From JBBAGC01 sp964491265 (GTDB taxonomy: Bacteria > Spirochaetota > UBA4802 > UBA5550): 64,000 nt of DNA. This document shows positions 22,577 to 32,100 of the stretch, one piece after another. The position numbers were made by a program, and so were the translations under genes. The notes below the pieces were generated by a model that was given only the letters and a program-made list of their open reading frames with translations, was not told where the DNA came from and made no database searches. Location of the stretch: the NCBI GenBank assembly GCA_964491265.1, contig CAZBFP010000001.1:186001-250000 (forward strand), given 5' to 3'. Numbering within the stretch: the first letter of the stretch is position 1; the number at the start of each line of letters is the position of its first letter.

Positions 22577-25552
22577 ATGACAGAAAAAAAACGGAAACCC
22601 CGGGCTTCAAAAAAAATTGAAAAGCCGGAACAGGCCGCAATAATTGAAGAAAAATCTGAAGAGACGGCAGTTTCTGCTGAGCCGGAAACAGGTACAGCTC
22701 CGCCATCTGACAAAAAAACTGATACGCCTGTAAGCAGGAAAGAGAAGAAGCTGGCGAAAAAAGCCGCTTACAAGGCAAAGCCCTTAAAAAACAGGGCTGC
22801 AATACAGAGTGCAAAAACATTGTTTATACGTATACCTGCGGCGCTTGTTATAATAATCGGAGCTGTGCTCCTCTTTGCCCGTTTCTACTTAACCCCGGCA
22901 ACTGTGGAGAATCTGGCTGTGGAAACATTTAAAAACATGTCCCACGGTTCCCTGGAGCTGGAGGTTGAAAAATTCAACCCCTACACCGGTTTTGTTATAA
23001 ACAATATAATATTAAGAAGCGGTAAGGATTTCGGACATGGCAAGGTATTTGAAATGGAGAGGGCTGTTCTTGATTACAGTTTTTTCCGCATATTTACCGC
23101 AAGCATACGAATCCCGGAAGTGGGACTATACAGCCCAAGGGTTTATCTTAAAGAAGAGAAGGGGGTCTGGAATGTTGCGGCCCTGATGAAAGCAGATGAA
23201 ACTGCTGCAGAAAAAAAGGATGAACCGGAAAAGGAACCTGAAACTCCCGGAACAAAGGAACCGGCAGGGGATATCAATCTACCCATAGCTGTGGACTTTC
23301 TTTTTAATTTTATACTTAAAGACCTGAATGTATATGTAAAGGGTGAATCCTTTACTGCAGATATGACAGGCCTCACCTTTAATGCGGGGATTGAAATCCC
23401 CCCGTTCAAAACCATTCCAGCCTCTGTTGAAGCAGTGAAGCTTTTAAAAACCATGAAGATCGAGCTTAACCCGAAAAACAGCATGACCCTGGCATACAAT
23501 TCAGGCGGTATATCTGCAAGGCCTGATTTAACATTAATGTGGAAGCTTATCTTTCAGAACAGTGAAGAGAAAGTATTCAGCAGCCAGATGAAGATAGGAA
23601 CTTCAGGAATGCCTTTACGCCTGCAGAACCGGCACCTGGCGCCCCTTAAATTTATGGTATCCTATGACATGATCTATAACCCCGGTACTGATCTCCTCTC
23701 CATAAATGATTTCAGCGTCAGGTTTAAGGAAAGCTACTGGATAAAACTCGGGGGCACAATAAAAAGCGTAACAGAGAATCAGTTCCTTAATATAAAAATG
23801 GAGAAAAGCCTTATCCCCCTCAGCGATCTTTACCCCTACTATGTTTCACTCACCGGGGACAGAACAATGAGATTCGGCGGGAACATTTCACTCCTCCCCC
23901 TGGATGTAACAGGTACAGCAGCAAGTCCTGACATAAAGGGTACTGTAGCGATAAGAAATCTCTCCTTCCGCAATCCTGATGTTGAAGCATCAATCCCTGC
24001 ACTTAATCTCAGCTACTCTGCTAAGACCGCAGGTACAACCATGGCCCTGGGTACAGAGCTTGCCATACCCCGTTTAAACTACACTGTACAGGGGAGCAGA
24101 TCCGGGGAAAACGGCTTTATCTTTAAATCGGATATTACTGCATTAAATAATTTTGCCAGGGTAGTAATCAATTCTGTTTCACTTGACCTTTACAATCCAT
24201 CAGGACGTAAAAGCGCCCTTGCAATGGAAATGAAAGGTGATGTTTCACTGGCAGATGCGGTTAAGGGGACTATTAACATAACAAAGCTCCGCTTTGCATC
24301 AGCTCCACTTGCAGAGATGGTGCCTGGCAGATTCAGAAAAGATATTGCAGACATACCGCTGAAAAAACCTGTGGATCTGAAAATAAACACAAACTTCTCC
24401 CTTGGAGAAAATATAACAGAGGCGGACTTAACCCTCCTTGCAATGGTGCCCGATTATAACCTTAAAGACCTCAAGCTGGAAACTGCTATTTCCATGAACA
24501 ACCGGGCGCAGAAAGTTAATCTGAAAAAACTTAACCTGGGGAGCGCCTCAATGAACCTTATGCTTAAAGCATCAGGTATGGTTGAGCTTAAAAAGGAACC
24601 GCTCTCAGATTCAGACCTGAAAATTTCACTTGAGTTGAACAACCCGGCAATGAAAAGCGTTGCAGGCCCCTGGATGACTTCAGGTAAAATAAGGCTTGAT
24701 GCTGCAATGAAGGGTGACCTGGAAAAAGGGAGAGCATGGGGAAGCATGGTTTTTGAAAACTTCAATATGAAAAATGATGAGCAGAAACTGGCTGTTGACT
24801 CAATGAACATGAACTTCCCCTTTGAGTATGCCTTCACCGCAGCAGCTGATCAGAAATCATATATCAGCATAACACAGGAAAAGGTGCTCGATACTTCACG
24901 GTTCAGGCCTGAACCTAATTTTACAATAAAATCTGTGAAGGCACAGCACCCGGCAAGGGATATATCCTATGAATATATGAGCAACTTCTCCTCTCATATT
25001 ATTTTTAAAAATAATGTATTCAGCATTAGTGACTTAAGATCATCGATTATGGGGGGGTCTTTATACGGACGGTCGATCCTCTTCAATCTTGCCGACTTTA
25101 ATACTGAAAATATGGAATTCAACCTTGTCATAGACGGGAACAATATAGACATAGGGAGACTCGACAATCCCGACCCAATGGCAAAATCGTCAGAGGCGGA
25201 ACTTTCCTTTAATGCCAACTTTTCAGGGAAAGGGCTCAATATCGAAAAGGAGCTTACAGCCACAGGGAGTATCAGCATATATAAAATAGGGCAGGATTTT
25301 GCAAACAGGCTCATGAAGGGCTTAAGCGAAGAACAGGGAAAATCAAAACTTGGAGGCCCTGTACAGTGGATAGTTGACAATGCCATGGGGATAAAAGGTT
25401 TCGATTTCCGTCTCGACAGAGGCCTGGTTTATGCCACAGTAACATTCCAGCGCCGGGGACTCAGCTTTCTCGGCACTGTTGACAGAAGCCGCGTAGATTT
25501 TGAAAGAATACCAATCCAGGAATACCTGAGAAAAGTTGCAGAGGTTAACTGA
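22577..25552 (+). CDS. AsmA/YdbH-like envelope protein
   Basis: 991 residues. A long charged N-terminal tail (about 1-80, rich in Lys, Glu and Pro) precedes one transmembrane segment (about 83-103, PAALVIIIGAVLLFARFYL). The rest is a repetitive beta-strand protein: LELEVEKFNPYTGFVINNI, then PEVGLYSPRVYLKEEKGVW near the start and NAMGIKGFDFRLDRGLVYAT with VDRSRVDFERIPIQEYL at the end, typical of AsmA-like/YdbH/TamB bridge proteins. In Escherichia coli, YdbH, TamB and YhdP are proposed to carry phospholipids across the periplasm. The next gene is YdbL-like, which supports the YdbH assignment. The cytoplasmic charged tail is longer than usual. Confidence 0.78.
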   Translation: MTEKKRKPRASKKIEKPEQAAIIEEKSEETAVSAEPETGTAPPSDKKTDTPVSRKEKKLAKKAAYKAKPLKNRAAIQSAKTLFIRIPAALVIIIGAVLLFARFYLTPATVENLAVETFKNMSHGSLELEVEKFNPYTGFVINNIILRSGKDFGHGKVFEMERAVLDYSFFRIFTASIRIPEVGLYSPRVYLKEEKGVWNVAALMKADETAAEKKDEPEKEPETPGTKEPAGDINLPIAVDFLFNFILKDLNVYVKGESFTADMTGLTFNAGIEIPPFKTIPASVEAVKLLKTMKIELNPKNSMTLAYNSGGISARPDLTLMWKLIFQNSEEKVFSSQMKIGTSGMPLRLQNRHLAPLKFMVSYDMIYNPGTDLLSINDFSVRFKESYWIKLGGTIKSVTENQFLNIKMEKSLIPLSDLYPYYVSLTGDRTMRFGGNISLLPLDVTGTAASPDIKGTVAIRNLSFRNPDVEASIPALNLSYSAKTAGTTMALGTELAIPRLNYTVQGSRSGENGFIFKSDITALNNFARVVINSVSLDLYNPSGRKSALAMEMKGDVSLADAVKGTINITKLRFASAPLAEMVPGRFRKDIADIPLKKPVDLKINTNFSLGENITEADLTLLAMVPDYNLKDLKLETAISMNNRAQKVNLKKLNLGSASMNLMLKASGMVELKKEPLSDSDLKISLELNNPAMKSVAGPWMTSGKIRLDAAMKGDLEKGRAWGSMVFENFNMKNDEQKLAVDSMNMNFPFEYAFTAAADQKSYISITQEKVLDTSRFRPEPNFTIKSVKAQHPARDISYEYMSNFSSHIIFKNNVFSISDLRSSIMGGSLYGRSILFNLADFNTENMEFNLVIDGNNIDIGRLDNPDPMAKSSEAELSFNANFSGKGLNIEKELTATGSISIYKIGQDFANRLMKGLSEEQGKSKLGGPVQWIVDNAMGIKGFDFRLDRGLVYATVTFQRRGLSFLGTVDRSRVDFERIPIQEYLRKVAEVN

Positions 25553-25553
25553 C

Positions 25554-26141
25554 ATGAAAAGAATAATAATATTAATAAGCGCCATATCTCTCATATCAAT
25601 TTACACAGGGTGCAGCTCCGGGCCCAGCTGTATTACAGTAGTCCCCCCTACAATAAGCCTTACAGGCGAAAAGACAGTAATAGAAAGACAGATCGTTGGT
25701 GAATACAGGGAGCTTGAAGAGGATGCCTGGTCAATTTCATCTGTAAAGACTACAACAGGGAGAAGCCTCTCTCAGGGGCAGATTTCCGGCGACCCTGAAA
25801 TAGTAAAGGCTGTAAAGCTGAGAGATTACAACAGTGAAAAACTCTCAGCCTACAAAAGAGAAGGGGCAATAGGTGAAGCCTCTAATGGATATGTTGCATA
25901 CAGGGAGATGAGAAAATATGAAACCTCCCCTGATTTAAAAAAAGCACTGATCCTTGTAGTTGATGAAGAAAACAGGGCCAGGAAAATTATTTTTTCCAGA
26001 TCACTCTTTAATATTGACGGTACAGAGCCGGACAAAGGAAAACTCGATAACTTCGGCAGGCTCTTTGCTGAGGAGCAGCGTGCCCTTGCTGAAAAGGGTG
26101 ACTGGATTCAGGACAACTCAGGAAGGTGGACAAGAAAATAA
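25554..26141 (+). CDS. YdbL-like (DUF1318) lipoprotein
   Basis: 195 residues from the ATG at 25554, one base after the AsmA-like stop; the in-frame TTG at 25536 is unlikely. Lipobox SIYTGC (Cys20). The C-terminal half, YKREGAIGEASNGYVAYREM then LVVDEENRARKIIFSRSLF, is close to the DUF1318 pattern of YdbL (xGxIGExxxGYL ... NxxRxxxY). A conserved block before it (PPTISLTGEKTVIERQIVGE) is extra compared with YdbL. In E. coli YdbL assists assembly of YdbH with the lipoprotein YnbE; a similar role next to the YdbH-like gene is inferred. Confidence 0.75.
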   Translation: MKRIIILISAISLISIYTGCSSGPSCITVVPPTISLTGEKTVIERQIVGEYRELEEDAWSISSVKTTTGRSLSQGQISGDPEIVKAVKLRDYNSEKLSAYKREGAIGEASNGYVAYREMRKYETSPDLKKALILVVDEENRARKIIFSRSLFNIDGTEPDKGKLDNFGRLFAEEQRALAEKGDWIQDNSGRWTRK

Positions 26142-29100
26142 TGATGAAAAAAATATTAAGAGCATCCATAATATCTTTTCTATCTCTTCTGGTTTTTTCC
26201 TGTGACAATAAGGAGGAAGAGGTAACTTTCAGCTACAACAGTATTATTGACAAGGAGTACAGGTTCAGCATCGGGCGTGTAATCCCTGTAACTATAGGGA
26301 AGTCTATTGAAACAGACGGAGACATCTCACTTGACAGCAGGTTTTTCTTCTACTCCTCAAACCGGGAGGGGGGAAATTTCGATATATACCTCAGGTCAAT
26401 GAGAGATATCACAACCGTACGCCTCACATCCCACCCCTCAAAAGATATAAGCCCCGCGGTCTCCCCTAACGGCAGAAATGTGGCCTTTGTCTCTTTCAGA
26501 GATGATCCGGAAGGTGATATTTTTCTATTGAATCTTAAACCTGCAGACCTGATAAAAAAGGCTGCTGATTCAACTACCAGGCTCCCCTCCATGGACAGCA
26601 GTGCAGTTAATCTTACACTGGAAAAAAATCGAGATACAGATGTTGTAATAAACATTAAAGACTCATCCCCTGCATGGAGCCCCGACGGCAGGCTTATTGC
26701 CTGGTCATCATCACGGGGTAATATAACAGGTGACACAGATATCTGGGTAATGGATTCAAAGGGGAATAACAAACGGAAGATTACATCCGGCGGTGCAGAC
26801 TTCCCTGCATTCTCACCAGACGGTGAAAAAATTCTATATGTATCATACAGGGAAAACAGAAATGGAGATATCTATTCGATTAATCTCAACACCGGAGAGG
26901 AGAAACAGATAACTGCTGATAATCATATTAAAATGAACCCCTCATACGCAGGGAATTCAGACGAAATTATTTACTCATCAATAGAAGCTGATACAAACAG
27001 AAACAGCATACTCGATCTTCAGGACAGATCTGTAATCAGATATCATAACATCAAAAGCGGAATCACATACCCCCTTACAAGGAGATCACTCTCATCATTT
27101 AAGGCAAAATGGCTCCCTGTACTGCAGACAAGGGATTACAATGGTGTTATAATTTTTACTGATATAAGGGATGAAAGTATTAACCTTAATATTATACCTG
27201 AAAAGGGGATTGTACCTAAAAAGCTCAATGCCAGGCAGCAGTACGATATATGCGACGATTATCTTAATGAATATGATGATCCTGAAAAATATGCAATGGC
27301 TCTTGAGTCAGTATTCTACTTTTTCGGAGATCAGAAAGACCCTGCATCCAGGGCATATGTAAACAGAGCCCTGGGCGAAGCCGCTTCATATTATTTAAAA
27401 ACCGGCAATAAAAGTGCAGCAGAATCGATGCTTTCATTCCTCAGATCACGGGCAGGGGAAAAGGATATCTATGCTGAAGTTGTACTTGAAAATATAAACA
27501 GATCCGCATCCGGACTAAGGCCTGATGAAGTAAACCGTAGAATAAGCAGACTCACCATTGATGAAAAAACCCGATACTTTGCCCCATTTGCACTTGAGGA
27601 TATTGCTGACTCCGCCTTCAGTTCAGGTGACAAAGTTTCAGCATTAAGAATATACAGCACTATTATAAATGATTACCCTAAATTTGAAAGGATCCTTGAT
27701 ATCCGGACAAAGGCAGCACTTTCAGGGGATGATCTTAGAAAAGGAAGCCTTTCAGAATCAGCAGTAAAAATAATCAATGACGGAAGAACAAACCAGAAGA
27801 TAGGCCTCATCAAGCATCTGGCAGAGGTTTTTGAAGATAAAAAATTCACCCCTCCCCTTACTGCTGAATACCTCAGGGGACTGGAGCGGCTCAAGAAAGA
27901 TCAGAGCAGCAGTAAAAAAATCATGGCCCTGCTCCACTACACCTCAGGTCTCCTCCTTGACAGCAGGGGAGACAGAAATGACGCGGCTAAAGAGTATACC
28001 CTTTCCATAGAGGCATCCCATCCAAATGATATTACTTTTTATCTATCCAATATAAGGCTGGGTGATATTGCACGGGATAACAGAGAAGCATCTGAAGCTG
28101 AAAAATATTACAGCGCAGCCATTAACAGATACTCCAGAAGATTTAAAACAGAAAATTTCAGAGAGAAACTCCTCTGGACAATAAACCATTATGAGCAGAC
28201 AGGTGAGCGGAACGAGGCTGTAGAAAATTTCAAAGAAGCATCCTCAATTTATGAAAAATATATTAATATGATTACCCTTACATATAACAAAAGACTCTTT
28301 ACCGATGTTTACAGCGAATACGCGCCAAGGGCTCATATATTATACATCGACTCACTCATTTCGCTGAAAGGAACTCCGGCAATTGCAGGGCTTGAGAAAG
28401 CCTACACAGATAGACTCCCCATATACCGTATGGACTTTAACAAGGCTGCACTTTACGGCCTTGCATATATATACACACAAAAAGGACTCTCCCATATGCA
28501 TAAGGCTGACTCACCTGATAATGCTGTATCAATTGATGATGCCATGAAAGCATTGAAAGATGCTGACCAGCAGATTGAGTGGGCACTCTTTATTGATGAC
28601 ACCTTTATTGAACCCTACCTCCTTAAGACATGGATATACCAGTACATTGATACAGAGAGAAAAAACCGGAGCAGATCGGACAATTCAGTAATTGGTAAAT
28701 ACTTCCCTGAAAGACTCTGGGAGGAGAATATACAGATTCTTGAAAAAGCCCTTGATGCCAACAATGAAGCCCTTTACCCGGAGAATGAAGGGAACATCAA
28801 TCTTAATATGGCCAACAACTATTTCCTTCTTCTCAACTATCCCAGGGCCCTTAGACACTACAGGGAGGCTGCAAGGTACAAGCAGCGCTTTAACTCCGAA
28901 ATAGAAAAGGCTCTTTTCCATTTTCATTACGGATACTGCTACTGGCAGAACGGGGAAACCGGGCCGGCCAGGACTGAAATACAAAAAGCCTACAACATAT
29001 ACAGCACCCTGGCAGCATCGGCCCCTGCAAAGGAATTTACAAACCAGTACCTTATCCTCTACAGGTATTTTGCCCTCTTAAGCAGATACGAAGGGAAGTA

Positions 29101-32100
29101 TGATGAAGCCATTAACTGGTACCAGAGAATACTCACCTTTGCAGACAACAACTCCCTTTCAGTTGACAGGGCCCGTTATCTTCAGGAAATAGCCCACTGC
29201 TACATGGAAAATGGTGAACTTGAGACCGCAACAATATTCATTAACCGTGCAGGCGCTATGCTGAAGAAGTATCCTGATGATGAAAGGAAATATTATCTCA
29301 ACATCAGACTATTCGGGATCGGGCCAATCCCTCTTTTTAATATGGGCCCTGACAATGCTGTAATAGGAAATAACAGAATTTTCCACCCTCTTGACAGGAA
29401 TGATAAACGTCTTCTCAACATCGCCATGCTTGAAGATATATCCCTGAAAAATAATGACTACTCCGCAGCAATCGAATTCCAGAAAGCAAAGCTGAAGCTC
29501 CTGGAAAAATCGAAGACATCTCTTGCAGTTGAAACAAAGATCAGGTCATTAAACAATATCGGCTATTACTACTATGAAATGGGGCGGTTCAATGATGCTG
29601 AAAAATATTTTAACCAGTCCCGCAGTACTGCATCAGCAGGCAATAACCTTGAAGGTCTTTTTACTTCAATAATGAACCTTACAAATCTCTATGCTCTGCT
29701 TATTGAGAACAACCTGTCTCCTGAAAGAAACTGGATCAAAGATACCGAAACCCTGGCTGCATCTCTGGATAATTACAGAAACAGCTACTACGATCTCCGC
29801 CTTAAAGAAGAGCGCACAGCGCTCGAAGAGGCTGCAAAGGCAAAAAAAGAGAAGGTTGACCCTGATGAGATCACAAAACTGAAAGCTTCAATAGAGGCGG
29901 AAACTGCAGATAAATATTTCTCTCTTGATATTGCTTCCGGAATACTTAAATTCTACAGGGGGGAACTACTCTTTAATACCCTTTTAAAAGACTCGGGTGA
30001 TGATTTAAAAACCTCCCTGCAGATACTTAAAAATAACCACACGATTTACACCCTTTACGCCGAATCTCTTGCGACCTTTGAGAATAGTTATGAAATCGCA
30101 AAGAGCCGCGGCTTAAAGCCCCTAATGACAAGACTCCTTTTTAATATGGCAGTCTCTTATGAAAAAACCGGCGACACGGAAAAAGCATATGTGGCCCTCA
30201 TTGATGCTAAAAATCTGGCTGACCAGAACCGCTACACCTGGCTTCAGATCGATGCCTCATACAGAATGGCCCGCTTCCTGGCCTCTTCAGGGAAGGATGT
30301 GGAGAAAGGTGACTTCAGAGCCATGGCAGGGGCACAATACGCCTCAGCTGTTAGCAGAATCGAAAAACTCCCCCTCCTTTACGCTGTTCATCAAAATAGA
30401 ATTAATTCTCTCTATGATGACTACATAAATTTTCTTGCGGACTCAGGGAATATGGTGCGGGCATTTAATGTTTCAAGGAAGAAGCTTCAGATTTCCAGAT
30501 TAATGTCTATCAATACCCTTTCCCCCAAATTCAGCAATGAAGAGCTTACTACCCGCTATTACGCATATAACAGCAGACTTAGAAAGCTCGATCAGGTAAA
30601 CCGTTCTATTTCAAGGCTCATAGAATCGGGGGCAGAGCGGAACAGAGCAGGGATAGAATCTTTCGAAAAAGAGGGAGCCGCTATAAAAGGGGATCTCAGA
30701 AGATTCGCAGCAGCTATTGCAGGGATTGATCCTCTCTACAACTCCTATATTACAGCTGGTGATCTTAACATACCTACTCTTCAAAACGATGTTTATAAAT
30801 TCCACAACACAGATAAAGATCTTGTCTTCTGGAGAATTTCAGGGGGAAGATTAAGTTCCGGTACTGTACCATCTGGTGAAGGGATTACTGATATTATAGA
30901 AAAAAATTCAGGCACATCCCCTGTATTCATTATTCTCAATGAGACAGCTCTTTCAATTCTGAGCGGGAAGGATAAAAAACCTGCATCAGCAAGGCTCATT
31001 ACCGGGCTTGACAGAGCTGCATTTTTCTCATCTGCTGAGAGCAGAATGGCCCTGTCACTCCTTTCTTCAGAGAAAGATATTGCAGGTAAAATTAAAACCC
31101 CCGGTGCTGATGCTCACACAAAAACTCCGGGAAAAAACCTTAGAGACTTTTCTGTGCTTATAGAAAACAGTAAGGATCAGGATGCTCTCACACCTGAAAT
31201 CCTTTTTCTTTCACAGGGTATTTCCCCATCAGCGCTTATTATGATTACAGAAAATCCGGGGTATAACTATACTGCAGCCCTGCTTGAGGCAGGACTCTAT
31301 GCGGGTATCCCTTCAGTAATCCTCTCTCTGACTCAGAATAGCGACTCTATTGCAAACCTTGCCGACTCCTTCTTCTCCGGAACAGAAGTTACAATCGACA
31401 GCAGCAGCTTTATTATAACCGGCAACATCCACTCCTTTACTGATAAGTCCGCTAAAGGGGATGCTGCAGCAGAATTTGCCCGGTTCAACAGGGCCATGTC
31501 GATTCAGCAGTTTGATGCAGCCAGGATGCATCTTTCCAGGTGGAACAGTTTAAACAGCGCCGGGGATAGTTTCGATTATTACTCCAGCCTCTGGCTCCTT
31601 GAGCTGTTGAAAGGTGATTTTGCTGAAGCTGACAAGGCCCTCATGTCAATTAAGGGTGCTTCAGATGAGGAGAGCAAGGGTATACTTGTCAGGAAAATAT
31701 ACCAGGCTTTATATACAGGGGATTTTAACTCTGCAGGCCGGTTATTTACTGCAGGTGAAGAGCGGATAAAGGATTACAGCGACACCCTTTTTATTAAAGG
31801 ATTCTTAACCTTTGCAGAGGAGGGTCCGGCAAGGTCTCTGGACAAAATCAATTCCATTAAAAAACCCTATAATACTCTTCTCCCTGCAGAAAGATACCTC
31901 CTCCTCTTTTCAAGATATCTTGCAGCCTCAAATCCTGCAGGTGCTGAAGCAATAGCTGAAGCTCTCCCTGGAAGCATTCTAATGTCATTTAACGAAAGCC
32001 TATCCCCGCAAATTCCCCGGGAAATCGGTGAATTGAATATATCCGACCGGAGATACAGAAGTATCGCTCCGCTCAAGAAGGAGAAGAAGAACTTGTCACA